This document shows, piece after piece, positions 44,984-57,002 of a stretch of DNA of 64,000 nucleotides. The stretch covers positions 85,744-149,743 of the forward strand of contig QNQO01002039.1 in the NCBI GenBank assembly GCA_003290165.1. The letters run 5' to 3'. The stretch is from Berberis thunbergii. Taxonomy: Eukaryota > Streptophyta > Magnoliopsida > Ranunculales > Berberidaceae. Below the pieces are notes generated by a model. That model did no database searches and was not told where the DNA came from. It was given only the letters and a program-made list of their open reading frames with translations. The translations under genes and the position numbers were made by a program. Positions within the stretch are counted from its first letter, which is position 1. Every line of letters starts with the position of its first letter.

Positions 44984-46066
44984 TCACCATGAAAAATGCA
45001 TTATGAACGTCAGCTGATGAAGAGACCAAGATTGAGCTGCAGCAATGGCAAGGAGACAGCGAACTGTGATAAGCTTGGCAGTGGGAGAGAAGGTGTCATG
45101 GTAATCAATGCCCTCAGTCTGAGTGTACCCTGTAGCAACCAAACGAGCCTTATACTGCTCGATTGAACCATCAGAGCAACGTTTAATCTTGTAAATCCAC
45201 CGACAACCAATTGGTTCCTTACCTAGAGGAAGAGAAGTAAGAGTCCAAGTGTGATTTAGTTCCAACGCTTGAAGTTCGAAGAGCATAGCCTGTTGCCAAT
45301 TTGGATCTGAGGCAGCATCCTCATAAGTTCGATGCTCCACATGACGGCTGATGTTATAAATGAAAGCTAAATGGAATAGTGAGTATTGATGGTAAGAAAT
45401 AAAATTGGACAAGGGATAGCGAGTACCTGATGAGGGAACTGGAGATGAAGACTCTGATTGGATGAATGGTGACAATGTGATGACATAATCTTGAAGGTGG
45501 CTAGGCAAATTTCTGGTACATTCTGACCGGCGAGGAGGTGGTGCGATTGGTGGAGAGACATGAACGGGAAGTGGGGAACTTTTAGATGAAGAAGAAGGGT
45601 TACCCGGTGAGGGAAGGGTGTGGTTAGTATGAGAGGGGAGTTCTGTGTTAGCGGGTAGATGAGTAGATGGAGTAGGGGAAGGAGACAACCCTGGTGAGTC
45701 ATCGGGTAGGCTAGTAGGTAAGGCATCATGGTGGGTTGGTGGTGGTAAGGGGCTCAAGGAGGGGAAATGATTGAATTGGGTATGTTCGGTCTTGAAAGGA
45801 AAAATATTTTCATGAAAAACAACGTCACGACAAGTAAATATTTTTCGAGTGGACAAATCATAAAGTTTGTAGGCCTTTTGCCCATCCGGATAGCCAAGGA
45901 AAACATATTGCTTAGCACGTGGATCAAATTTGTGGGGAATGTAGATATGTTTGGCATATGCAAGACACCCAACAACCTTTAAATGTGTATAGGATGGTGT
46001 TGCATTATACAATTTCTCAAATAAGGCTTTGTGGGAAAGAAGTAGGGTGGGCAACCTGTTGATCAA
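44984..46066 (-). pseudogene. copia 2 integrase end, linker and RT N-terminal part
   Basis: A 360-residue frame. Residues 1-100 carry the integrase C-terminal pattern (YTHLKVVGCLAYAKH, YVFLGYPDGQKAYKLYD). Then comes a Pro/Ser-rich linker (residues 105-190) and the RT start (KEPIGCRWIYKIKRCSDG, KARLVATGYTQTEGIDY). The RT continues in the next frame downstream. Confidence 0.88.
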
Positions 46067-46710
46067 ATGAACTGCTGTGAATATGCATTCCCCCAGAGAT
46101 GAAAATGGAGGTTAGCTCGAAAGCATAAGACCTGTACAGTTTCAAGGATATGACGATGCTTACGTTCGGCAACACCATTTTGTTGTGGTGTGTCGACGCA
46201 AGTATGTTGATATAAAGTTCCATGATTTTTGAGAAAATCCCTTAATGAAAAAATTCTCCCCCATTATCCACACGAATAGCTTGTATGGTGGTATTGAATT
46301 GGGTTTTAACCATGGAAATTTTTTTTGAGTAGCCCTTGTGTTTCATTTTTGTGCTGCATAAGAAATACCCAAGTAAATCAAGAGAAATCATCCACAATTG
46401 TTAGGAAAACCCGAGCCCCAGAGATTGAAGTAGTTCTGTGAGGCCCCCAAATATCACAATGAATAAGGGAAAAATGTTTCATAGTGGAAATTGAACTTTT
46501 GCTAAACGGAAGACGAGACTGCTTTGCCAAATGACAGGTGATGCAAACATTATTTAAACTAGAGGAACTGTTAAACAAAGTTTTGCCGAAAACATGTAAA
46601 CGCGAAAAAGAAATGTGACCTAAACGGCGATGCCATAAGTTTGCGGAAACAGAAGCAATGTGGCAGGATGGTTTGTTGGTAAAAGGTGCTTGATCAGAAG
46701 CCAACGCCAC
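46067..46710 (-). pseudogene. copia 2 pre-integrase and integrase core, broken
   Basis: 46378-46710 reads LWHRRLGHISFSRLH and CITCHLAKQSRLPF (zinc motif), then HCDIWGPHRTTS and FLTIVDDFS, the first Asp region of the integrase core. The remaining core (46067-46377) is spread over frames with stops, for example the RHILETVQVLCFR-like helix. Confidence 0.8.
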
Positions 46711-47571
46711 TTAGTGATAAAGCCCGCCACGTTGTTTACCCAAACCAATCGTCATCCTCGTTGCCAGGTCTTGCAAGATACACCAAGAAGGGAAAAAAAA
46801 GTCACTGAACATTGTAATCCCTTTGTGATGCGACAGACAGACATGAGATTGACTTTAAAGACAGGAACACATACAACATTTTTCAAATAAATATGAGAAT
46901 TAAGAGATAAAGTTCTAGTGGAACTAATGAGTGTTGTATCTTCGCTTGAAAATATTACTAGCTGCATAGAGGGATTTTTAGCTTTGGCTCTAAGCAGGTG
47001 AGAAGCTAGGGTGATATGGTCTATAGCGCCACTATCAATAATCCAATTGAGATCATGAAAATGTTTGGTATTGGTGGGAGTCTTTTTCGCTCATCATATT
47101 TTGAATCTGTTGATATTGGATCTCAGATAAGTTAGGCATGACAGCTTGGATTTCTTCTAATGTTGGGTTCAAGTTCACATGGTTCACAGTCCTGGTGCTT
47201 ACTCCCCCTTTGTTGCGACTTCCCTTAGGCTTATTAGAACCATGCAAACGGTGACCGGGTGGAAATCCGTGCAACTTGTAACAAGTATCAACAGTATGGT
47301 GGTCTCGGTTGTAGTATGTACAATGCAAAGGCGTCTTACTAGCATTAGTAGGTGTTTGGCCTTGATGAACTGTCATGGCTGCAGACTCAATGGAAAGACG
47401 GGTACCTTGACGATCTGCCATAGCTGCAGATTCAATGGAAGGACGGGATGTGCTCAACTCTCTTTGGTTTTGTTCCTGTGTAATAAGGGAATAAGCATTG
47501 CGCAAAGTAGGCAAGGGTTGCATGAGCAAGATTTGTCTACGAACTGCACTATAAGACTCATTAAGTCCCAT
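46711..47571 (-). pseudogene. copia 2 gag C-terminus and protease
   Basis: The gag part (47053-47571) starts MGLNESYSAVRRQILLMQPL and holds a degenerate zinc knuckle (CTYYNRDHHTVDTCYKLHG: the second Cys is Tyr and the Gly before His is Asp/His). The protease motif WIIDSGAIDHIT lies at about 47005-47045. The strand continues into SSTRTLSLNSHIYLKNVVCV (46752-46967). Capsid N-terminal sequence is missing. Confidence 0.8.
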
Positions 47572-47575
47572 ATGA

Positions 47576-48101
47576 CTTTTAAAATATTAATTAGTTTATT
47601 TACACCTGAGTAAATCACTAATCAAAGGAGATTTAGCTATTTAGGGGATGACGGAGATGGGAATTATAAAATAATGAAATTAATTCGCAGAATATTGAGA
47701 ATATTTTCCTTTTACGAGTGATAGAGTTGTGACATATGCCTTGTTAAGTCTTAGTTTTAGTTATTTGACTTATTGGTATGAATATAATTTGGTTTATGTT
47801 AAGTTTTATGATTTAACCCTTGCTAATAAATAGTTATTATTAGATATGGTGGTTTCATATTTGAGACATTAATTTTGTACTTACTTAGCGGCTAAGGCGT
47901 TCATTATTTGCTATAGTTATGTGTTTGTTGATTTGTTTATGATCACTTATTGATATATGTATTGAAGGAGGCATTAGAATGAATTAAGAACTTTAAAATA
48001 AAAATTAATATTAAAAAAAACCTAAGAATATGTAAAAATCACCACAAAAATGAAAAATGTGTTTTTTTTTTCTTTCTCTAACATGATTTTTGTTGTCCAA
48101 G
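47576..48101. other. AT-rich stretch between copia 2 and the second CACTA-type element
   Basis: No gene, RNA or terminal repeat was recognised. The sequence is more than usually AT-rich, with long T-runs toward 48070. Confidence 0.5.
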
Positions 48102-49256
48102 CACTACAATACAAGTGCTTATTAATAGCACAAGCCCATAGCTTTTTTTTTTTACTTCTGCTATCAAAAACCCTTTTAATTTCGTTGAATGTTAGACATA
48201 GCGTTTTTAATTCGTTACCCTTTTAAAAGTTTAAGGAAAACAGTGAGCGGGAGTGTGAAATTTATTCCGCGCGTTTTTGACTCACGCTTTCGTCTCCTCT
48301 CAAACGCAACTCTCCCTCACAAGAACTCTCCCTCACGCAATGCAATTCGATCTCCCTCACAAACGCAGCTCTCCCACCTCGCCTCTCCTCTCGCCGTCAC
48401 CTCGTCTCGTATGATCTTTCTCGCTCTTCTCTCGCCATCACCTCTCCTCTTATCGTCACATGATCTCTCTCGCTCTCTGTTGCATCGCCTGATCTCTCTC
48501 GCTCTCTGTCACGTTGTCGTTTTGTCTCCACTTCACCCTGCTTCTGCTACTCACTACTCCTTCACTATTTCGTCTTCTTCATCTTGCACAAATTAGAGTT
48601 TCTAATTAAAGAATCTCTGTATACTTCCATCCCAGGTTGAAGCTCTCTATAAGTTGGATTCTGTCATTGCATTTTATTTTTGATTTTGTTGAATAATTTA
48701 TTTATATGTTTATTTTTGGGTCTCTTTAAATACTGAGAAAGTGTTTGTATATTCAGAGACAGAGAGAGAGCAAATAGATTTTAGCGTCTCTCCATCGGCG
48801 AAGAAATATCAAGTTTTTCTTCAGCGGTTTTCGAGTCATCTAGAGGCAATCTTAAGGTACGAATATTGATTTAATCTTATGTTCTAATGATTTTTAGTAT
48901 GAGATTGGTGGTTGTTTGTGTTTGTTGAATTTGTAAGATTGGTGGTTGTTTGGTTCCCATTTAGTTTGCTTTGTTCTGATCTAAGATTGTTTTGGTCCCT
49001 TCTCTATTTTTTTGTTTAGATGAACATCATTTTTTGTGTTTTAGGTTTTTCTGATTGTTTTTTTAGGGATTTTTGCTTTTGATGATGAGTTTATGCCTTT
49101 TATTGGTGTTGATGGAGGAGTAGTCAGGATGGAGTTCTGATGGAGTAGTCAGGATGGAGGAGTAGTCGGGATGAGTTTTTTTGAACTTAATTTATGTGGC
49201 ATGATATGTTAGAATAAAATCATTTATTTTTCAAATGTTTGCTTTCTTTTTTCCAG
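48102..49256. other. Left part of the CACTA-type element, C/T-rich
   Basis: After the TIR comes a pyrimidine-rich tract (48290-48590, ctctccctcacaa words) resembling a plant 5' leader, then gtacga and AT-rich intron-like DNA. The long frame at 48189-48596 is low-complexity Ser/Leu and is not taken as coding. A similar TIR plus C/T tract arrangement is seen at 63173. Confidence 0.4.
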
Positions 49257-49340
49257 AAAAGTCATATAGATATGAAGCTTGTATAATACGAAATGATAGC
49301 CCTGGAGGCGATGCTCTTGCTTCTGATTTATAAGTGAAGT
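49257..49340 (+). pseudogene. Captured SppA peptidase exon
   Basis: After an acceptor-like ttttccag the frame reads YEACIIRNDSPGGDALASDL and then TAA. RIDSPGG.A.ASD is the conserved block of signal peptide peptidase A (SppA), a membrane-bound thylakoid serine protease in plants; the Ile of RIDSP is Asn here. Only this exon is visible. Confidence 0.75.
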
Positions 49341-52300
49341 TGTATTATAGTTTAATTATTTACTTGGTGTTGAAATTACATTTTCTTAAGCTTCTCCTGA
49401 TTAATCAGATGAATAACTAGTGACCAATTTTTATTTTTTATTGGTAAGCGGGCAGGGGTTTAAAGGATCCCCAAACCTTCATATTAATAAAAATTATTAA
49501 TCAAATACAATCACTCATTCGTTCGTTCAATACATCACAATAGAAATGGAACTTTCTTCAAATCCAACTAGTGGCCAATCTATCCCATCCTTTTTCCTCA
49601 TTGAAGAAAAGAAACAAGGCTATTACCCAAAATGGCTTATGGGATCTTTAGATGCTTCCACACGTGCATGAATACATGCTATACGTGGATTTGAAGATAA
49701 GTATAATGGAAACATAGATAGAGGAGTTCATTATAGGTATTAAAATCATACTGTGGGTATGGGAGTGCATTTGGGGTCCTAAGAGACTTTTCGTACTTTT
49801 GTGCTCAATTCAACTGGGATGACATAGTAAAAAAACTATGACTAGTGAAGGGGGGGGGGGGGGGGGGGGTGCATTACAATGGGTGATGCACCTGCTGAAC
49901 ACTACAGGAGGTGCCATTGCAAAGCTTGTCATCTGACTGGCAAAGGTTTTATGTTGACAGAGCTTGCTAATAAAAGCTTGTCATAACTTTTGTTGGCAGA
50001 GTTATGTAGAAAACTATTTGAGACCACTAGGGTACTTTCTAATACTTCGCATAACATTAGAAAGCCTGAGAAACTCTCCCTTATGTCTCTTAAGCTGTTA
50101 AGAAGATGATGAAAGGGAGCAGACTTTTTGTGATTCACAACAGTTATTTTTTCCTTCGGCTCTGAGATTCAATCTCGCCCGTCGCTCTTGTCTTCTATGC
50201 TAGGCCATAATGCCAAGCACTCTATTTTTTTCCTTCGACTTGTACTGAATTTTGTGTTTTTTTTTTTTTTTTTGCTTCAGATTGTAAGTTCATCTTTTCT
50301 CTGAATAATCTCAAATAACCAATTGGTTGACATGTTCAATTATTGTTACTATTTTTTTTCCCGACCTTAATATCTTGATGATGGTTGACATTCTCTTTTG
50401 CATATTTTCCTTTTAGCGCAATTCTAAAGAGATAATTTCTTTGTATGTCTTTGTAACATATTGTCATTGAAAATATAGAAGTGGGTTTTGAAGGATAAAA
50501 CTTTGGACTTAGTTTTGCTGTAGAGAGGAAGAAAGTTAGTTCTGCAAACACTTCTTAAGGTTTGGATCAACTTCAACCTCATTTCCCTTTTGAATGTAAT
50601 GTTTGAAACTAAAATTTTGAATTTGAACTTATGGTGTATGACCTGAAAATTTGCTAAATCGCTGAAGTGTACCAGTATTCACTATTGAGTCCTACTTGTT
50701 TCATCCCCTTTATTTGAAGGCAACATCACCAAAATAATTTAAGGATTACCTGGTCCTGACTTGGACATATTGTCTGTATGGTATTTCATTGATGCTTTGT
50801 ATCCACTCGATATAATCACTACGACAACTGCTTAAGCTCATTGATTACAAATCTTAAGAAAAGGTTAAATGTTACACACCATCAATCATACCTATTATGG
50901 GTACGTCGGGTAGGACCACCAACTGTTGGAACATAGGTAGGCCAAGTCGGGACGTGGACTTTACAGGGGTGGGTGAGACAACCCATGGGGGACCCAATTA
51001 TATGTCTTTGTGATGACATAATCAGGTTTTTATGTTTGAGTGTGATGCACTCATTTACACTTTTTTAGCTGTAGCTTGCTTGAATTAGTCGTGTTAGTTA
51101 CTCACCTATTGTTATTTAATAGGTAATTATCTTTTCATCTTGAATGTTTTCTTGAATTGCTCTTATTCGACCCAAGAATGAATGCAACACTCTAATATGG
51201 TTTTCTCTTTATGCTTAAACTTTATTGGAAGGTAATTCCATTGTTCAAATCTTTATTTGTATATTTCAATGTGGAGATAATCTTCTGATATTGTTTTCTT
51301 TTTTTCTTCTCGTTGTTCGTAAGAACTACTATATCATTTTATTTAGGCAGTCATTCAGTGTGGTCCATGTAAGAAATGTCATATGTACTCTCTGGCTTAA
51401 CCCACATCATGTGTGAAATGAAGTTATATGGAAATTTTATATTATTTCGTTTGTCTTATGCTAGGGTTGTCAAAGACGAATATACTAATTACATTATTTG
51501 GACAGAACAATAAGTAATAACCTAGAAAATAAATAAGGAATGGTTATTCTTTCATGAAAAGTAAAATATAGAAACAATGACGTTTTCTTACATTTTCATA
51601 TTCAGCAAATGGGTGCTTGCTAAGGAGTTAGTCTGATGACAGATTAGCAAAAGACCTAAAACTTTCATTTGTAATAGTCTTATCCTCGTGTGTGGTGGTA
51701 TTTGAAACATATGAACTAACATATTGATGTCCGACCAAGAGACTGAGGCGCTTCAACAAGAACAAATTTACGATCCTCCAAGTAACAATATGGAACTTTT
51801 GAATAGTCTAAAACTGCCTGTAGTTCTTGCCTTGGATGTTTTAGTACACATCTGAGCCAGGACATATTAAGGGTTGGCACTCTAATAATTGTTGATTTTA
51901 CAATGTGTCTTTGATCTACTTTATTTTCGCACCAATAGATTTTTGCAAATTAGAAAGGTAGGCTCTTACCCCCTTTGAATGTATTACTCCCAAACAAAAA
52001 GAGATAGTATTATTAACAAATTAGGTGGAGTTTGAGTTTTACCATGTTTAGACTCAATCCCAAGAGCATTGGAGCCAGTTTTGAGGATGGTTTATCACTG
52101 AAATGGCTTAATCTAATTTCCTGACGATTATACACTATACACTAGGTTAATGCTCTTGGCAATGGGATTTTTTAATTTATTTTCTTTGATTGTTATGCTG
52201 TTGTAATCCATTTTTGAATTGCCATTTGTGTTTTACGAGTGTGGTCTATTCAACTATTGAAAGCAATAGGCCTTCAACATAACCTACAAGGGAGCATCAC

Positions 52301-52344
52301 CCTGGACACCAATGCTTAAATATAGAAAAATAGAGATATTTCTT
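49341..52344. other. Element interior without recognised gene
   Basis: AT-rich DNA. A run of 20 G lies at 49850-49869. T-runs occur at about 50255-50272. The block at 50890-51000 (gggtaggaccaccaactg .. gggtgggtgagacaaccc) has the look of a dispersed repeat but is not named. Short frames are not supported. Confidence 0.45.
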
Positions 52345-52960
52345 TATCATTCTTTTTTATCTAGATGCTCATTATTTGATTTTGCATTCGGCGTTCCTTG
52401 ACCATTCCATGAAAATAGGCATTATTCTGATCCCCAATAGCAAAGAACAGAGATCTGGATTTATGCTTCAGCTCTGATTCTTCATGTATGGCAGCCTTGG
52501 AGTAGTCTTTAACAGCTCTTCATTCCTCAATAATTAAGGCATCAGCAGCTGGAGGCGTTTGGATAGCTTGTTGGGCATGAATCATTCGAGCTTTGGCCTG
52601 ATCTAATGTTGTACTAGCACTGTTAAATTTGTTCTTGCGCCAAACTGTTAGACAATGTCTCACATTCTTCAACTTCTGAGCAAGTCTATGCATAGGCCTA
52701 CCCCTAATGCGTATCTTCCATGCCTCTTCTACGGTCTTGAAGAAGTCATGTTCATTGACCCAGTAATTGAAGAATTTGAATGGGACTGATCCTCTGTTAC
52801 TGCTATCATATAAGGTCACTGTCATTGGGGTATGATCGTAAATGTTTGCATTCAAAAACTCAGCTTCAGCGCCTGGTATTTGTTGCAGCCAGTGATCATT
52901 ATCTAACACCCTATCGATCTTTGTTGAGACCCAATCCGAGCCCAATTGCTAAGCAGGAAC
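52345..52960 (-). pseudogene. LINE fragment (endonuclease end and linker)
   Basis: The minus strand reads STKIDRVLDNDHWLQQIPGA.., IYDHTPMTV, PFKFFNYWVNEHDFF and HRLAQKLKNVRHCLTVW. These are the C-terminal end of a LINE-1-type apurinic endonuclease (the DHTP motif is the usual SDHSP) plus the linker toward RT. After a stop it continues HKSRSLFFAIGDQNNAYFHG and VKERRMQNQI, the segment preceding the reverse transcriptase. The RT itself is missing. Confidence 0.82.
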
Positions 52961-53079
52961 TTAATCTACTGCGTAGTCAGTTGAGCCCCTAATTTTAGTT
53001 CCTGCCTGAAGGAAAATGGTAAAAGAACCACAGTATCTCATGTGCCATATGCTAATTTGTGAAATGTTTCTTTTCGCTA

Positions 53080-53670
53080 AGCAGAAATTATAACCGGGTG
53101 AATTTTTTCGGTAGAGTGAAACAGGAAGATAGAAATAATAGTAGAAGCCTTGAATCTTGTCAACGATCCACTTCTGGTGATACATCACTTGTTCAAAAGA
53201 AGAGGAAATTCGAAAGAAGAAGGTTTAACTTCTTGTAACTCTTACTGTTTTAGGTTGGATGATTATAACTGCAATTTTAACTTACCACCTGTGCCGTTTG
53301 TTATTCAGGCTGAATCAGATTGAATTAATAGTGAGAATCAGAAGAAGAAAGAGCTTGAACAGGAGAAGTCTAAGATGGTAACTTGTTCATTCTATGCCAA
53401 CTTCTTTTTTAAGTTGTTGGGACTTTCTGTTTTGACTGTCATTTGTGTTTATCTGGCATTCATCTTCCTTCTGCAATTATTTGGGTTCATGTCCTTTTAC
53501 CTCAAACTACTGTAGGATGGTGAGGTCAATGCTTTAAGGGACGCTGATGATGCATCCAATCGTATTTCCAAGAACCTGATGCCTAGGGCTTCTAGCGCGC
53601 AAGCAAAAGATGAAAAAGAATCTGATGGGAGGAATGGATTAAGAAGGAGAAGCAGGTTGGAAATAGGAAT
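53080..53670 (+). pseudogene. Exon fragments of an unidentified charged protein
   Basis: Exon-like pieces with splice signals: about 53088-53221 (NFFGRVKQEDRNNSRSLESC .. VQKKRKFERR, then AAG/gtttaa), a Lys/Glu-rich piece near 53340-53375, and 53517-53660 (DGEVNALRDADDASNRISKN .. DEKESDGRNGLRRRSR). They are rich in Lys, Arg and Glu. I do not recognise the family. They could belong with the exons at 55325-56704. Confidence 0.4.
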
Positions 53671-54116
53671 TTGCTTATGTCTGCGTTTTGAAGTAAATAT
53701 CATGTTCTTCAACATATTTTGTAATCTGATTGCATTCTCTGTAATTCATGCCTTGTATGTGTTTACACAATCACACCAAAGGTGCATGGTAGTATTACCA
53801 GCCTTGTAAATACTTGTTGCACAACACTAAAACATAAATATCTACTGCAGGATTAGAAAGGACACTTCCCTGTATCATGGAAAAATGTTGTCTGCATTTG
53901 ATCTTGCATCTACAACCTGAATTGCACCTTCTCCGCACCCTATACTTGATCACGACCACATTTCATAACTGTTAAGAGTTGCTAATGAATTTTCATAACT
54001 TGATCTCAGGGATCATTCAATGGCATTTTAAATCTTTATATATGGAACTTAGAATGCTCTTGTAGAGAAGCCTTTGGCAAGTTCTGCTAGCTATTACAGA
54101 GTAAAGCTATGGCTTT

Positions 54117-54288
54117 GCCAATGGTGTTATGGTCGAGTGGTTAGGGTTGTGTGGGTTTATCCCCCACGTCCTAGGTTTGAGACCCGTCGGTGGCATGGTT
54201 ACTTTCCTACGGTGTTAACCTGTAGGTCACACCTTGTTGATAAGTTATGAGATCCTATAAAAATCCAGTTCGCTTTCCAAAAAAAAAA
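54117..54288 (+). mobile_element. tRNA-derived SINE, plus strand
   Basis: A box (atggtcgagtggttaggg) and B box (ggtttgagaccc) at tRNA-like spacing, then a body of about 110 bp and a poly(A) tail ending near 54291. It is flanked by a 14-bp target duplication AAAGCTATGGCTTT (54103-54116 and 54289-54302). Intact structure and duplication suggest a recent insertion. It is not a functional tRNA, since the remaining cloverleaf arms are not seen. Confidence 0.88.
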
Positions 54289-54565
54289 AAAGCTATGGCT
54301 TTTAATTAAGAGTTTAAACAAATAAATAATAAAAACAAACCATGAAATTGATTAGACAACAGAGACTGTTGGTGCTTAATTAGATGAACCATGTTTAATG
54401 AAGGCTACGAATCTGTATCATTGGACAACGAGCTGGCTAATGAATTCAGAGAACACCCGCGCATCAATGCGCAATAAAACTCTATAGCAAAGCAAGAAAG
54501 TGACATTAGATGGTCCAACCAGAATGACCCTTTTGGTCAAAATGCTAAATTGACAACGTTTCAAC

Positions 54566-54745
54566 GAATAGCCAATCTCCCTGTGAAAGCTGGCTTTTGA
54601 AGACCTAGCCATCTTGCTACTATTGAGTTCACACCGTCACAACCAATCAACACCTCCTCCTTGCCAAACTCAGGGAGTGTTTGAGGACAGAAGCAGTCTC
54701 TGATGTGAGGGTCTGCTGCATTGTACAACCTCCTGCACGCATCCC
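54566..54745 (-). pseudogene. Captured FAD-dependent monooxygenase fragment
   Basis: The minus strand reads EEVLIGCDGVNSIVARWLGL and QKPAFTGRLAIR, then TGA. The VLIGCDGVNS motif (second FAD-binding region, GD/CDG) and WLGL.KP.F.GR are typical of plant FAD-dependent monooxygenases of the MO1/zeaxanthin epoxidase-like group. Upstream residues (LPEFGK) fit less well. Only about 50 residues remain. Confidence 0.7.
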
Positions 54746-55219
54746 TTGGTCAGCACACCACCCCCTTTGCTAAAACACACTCACTGAAAAAACTCAGTTC
54801 TCCATAAGATAGCATTAACGCTTTATATAGTCTTAATTAGCTAGGCTTCTATACAACACGGTCAAAGTCTAATTAGCTAGGCTTCTATACAACACAGTCA
54901 AGAGTCCTTGTCCAAGTTAGGTTAAGGCTTAGTAAAAAGTCATTTCATAAGATCTGCATATTAATGATTTGTTTCACATTACAAATAATTGTGGGAATCC
55001 ATTATGTATAATATTTACACTGGTTTTGGGTCTCATATTAATCTAGTTCAGAAAATCTCAACACAATGATTGGCCATGTATTTTTTCCAAACTTCAAAAT
55101 GTACAGGAACCTGATATAGGAGAAGCTTGAAAACAACTTACAAACTCTCACTCTTCTATATCCTCCTCTCCAAGTTTCCTCACACCCCCACCTCTAGTTT
55201 TGGTGTTTTGAAGCCTTGT

Positions 55220-56704
55220 TTTGGTTCCTTTTATTTCTCCAACTACAAAATCTAACAAATACCTATTCAAGCTAAAGGACCTTAATTATCTAAAATGGTT
55301 AGCCAGAGATAATAAGAAAAGGTATTGCGGTATATGCTTCAATTTTAGTATAAATACAGCTCCGGAGTCTGGTATTGAGGTATGGTTTATGTCAGAATTA
55401 CTAGTTTATTGTCCTTTTCTAGCAGATGGAGCACTTTGGAATGAAAGAAGAACAAACATCAGGGGATGGGTATTTTCAGCTTTGTATGTCTACTCTATAG
55501 CTTTGGAGGAACAGTCTACCCAACTTAGGTAATTAAGATTATACTTTCAAGAGTTATTTTGTTGTTGTTGATATTGGAGGATCTATTGTGAACTGAGCAC
55601 AAGATGAAATTCACCATTTCATAATAAGTTTTGCTTTGAAGTACCCTTTGTTAACTGTAACTGAAATACAGATTTTGAAGTACCCTTTCCAGGGAGCATC
55701 CAGATTTAATCGACTACAGGGACACTCAGTCTGTGTTTCATTTTTTCAATTTGGTCTGAAGTAATTTGTTTTGATTCCTTCTGATTGTTTCTTCTGTTTG
55801 ACTATCTTCATTATCTTCCTTTGACTGGAAATCCATGTTACTTAATATTTTGTCTCAATGGTTAGTCAGCTAATAGTGTCCCTCATTTGAGTGTAGGCAG
55901 TTTCTATCGGATATGTAGGCATTATTTTTTGGAGCATGCAAGCTTGGAGAGATTCTTTTGTTACCTGAAGAAAGTATTGCTGATGAACTGCATAATTCTT
56001 TTTCAAACACATGGGATAGGCATAGTGCTTGATATATGCTAGATCTAGGGTATCTTGCTTCTGGTGGATCAATGGTAGATTCATTAAGGGATGGGTTTAA
56101 TGGAACGAAAGGCGGACTCAGTCTAAGAATAAAGGATGAACCACAAAGGCATGATGCTGGAAATGCCAGATACCTTTCTAGATCCAAGATTTGGGAATCA
56201 CAAAGGTAAACATCTCTAAATATTAAAATGGGTATTTCCCTTAGAAGCCATAGAACTCAAATGTTCTTCTCAGATCTCAGTGGAGACCACAGAACCCATA
56301 TGATCAGTCTTTTATCAGAATTATTATTTTATTTTATTTTTGGGAGTTTTACATAACAACTATCAGTTTGGGCTACCCTCACATGGGTGAGGAGGGATGC
56401 AATGCCAGTGAGTTATAAGACCAGTTGATGAAACAGAACAACAATGAACCTTTTCCGCCAGATTACACTACTTTACATGGCCCTCTTACGAAAATATCAC
56501 CCATGGTGCATAAGTCAACCCTAGGATCCAGTGTGAATCAGAATCAATATGAAAATTTAATGATGAATGACTGGTTATATGGTTCTGAAACATACTATCA
56601 TGTTGTTTTATCATTCTAATTTTGTTTTGCAGGATTGAAGTGCAATCATATCATCTAGACGATGAAAATGAGTTCCCACTTTTGGTTGTTCCTCGTAACT
56701 CATA
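55220..56704 (+). pseudogene. Unidentified multi-exon host gene fragment
   Basis: Exons joined by GT..AG introns in matching phase: one ending at 55528 (APESGIEVWFMSELLVYCPF .. LYVYSIALEEQSTQL), 55692-55727 (REHPDLIDYRDT), about 55939-56204 (GEILLLPEESIADELHNSFS .. LASGGSMVDSLRDGFNG .. YLSRSKIWESQ), and 56633-56704 (IEVQSYHLDDENEFPLLVVP, then RNS and TAG). An in-frame TGA near 56029 breaks the third exon. I do not recognise the family; it is clearly single-copy-like host coding sequence. The terminal exon with stop suggests this is the 3' end of its gene. Confidence 0.6.
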
Positions 56705-57002
56705 GTGTTCCTGTGATTCATGTGACTCTATATCAAGAATGTGAACAACGATGCAAAGATCGGTAAAAATCATAAAAAGGTATGGGATTTTATTTAATTT
56801 ATTGTTGTTATTATTTTTAAGGTATGGCAATCATATTATTGAAGTATGATTTTCATGTTAAAAACTGTCTTCAATGTTTTAAAACCTTGAAGATTGAGAT
56901 GAATTCCATACTCTGCGGGCCGTTTTCATTGACATCCGATTTCTGAATTTGAATTGTTTTGCAAATTGAATGACTTAACATTCTTTTTAGTTTTTAGCCC
57001 AT

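Larger units (their letters stand above)
43544..47575 (-). mobile_element. Ty1-copia remnant 2, minus strand
   Basis: Read on the minus strand: gag C-terminus, protease, pre-integrase, integrase, reverse transcriptase, RNase H, polypurine tract and 3' LTR. Numerous frameshifts and stops are present. The gag N-terminus and 5' LTR are missing at about 47575. Confidence 0.88.

Noticed and set aside
48189..48596. 135-residue plus-strand frame just inside the CACTA-type left end
   Set aside because: Ser/Leu/His low-complexity translation of a ctctccctc tract; more like a leader sequence than a protein.
54117..54288. Possible tRNA gene from A- and B-box motifs
   Set aside because: No convincing cloverleaf arms; a poly(A) tail and a 14-bp target duplication show a SINE instead. 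The same reasoning applies to 21677-21790.
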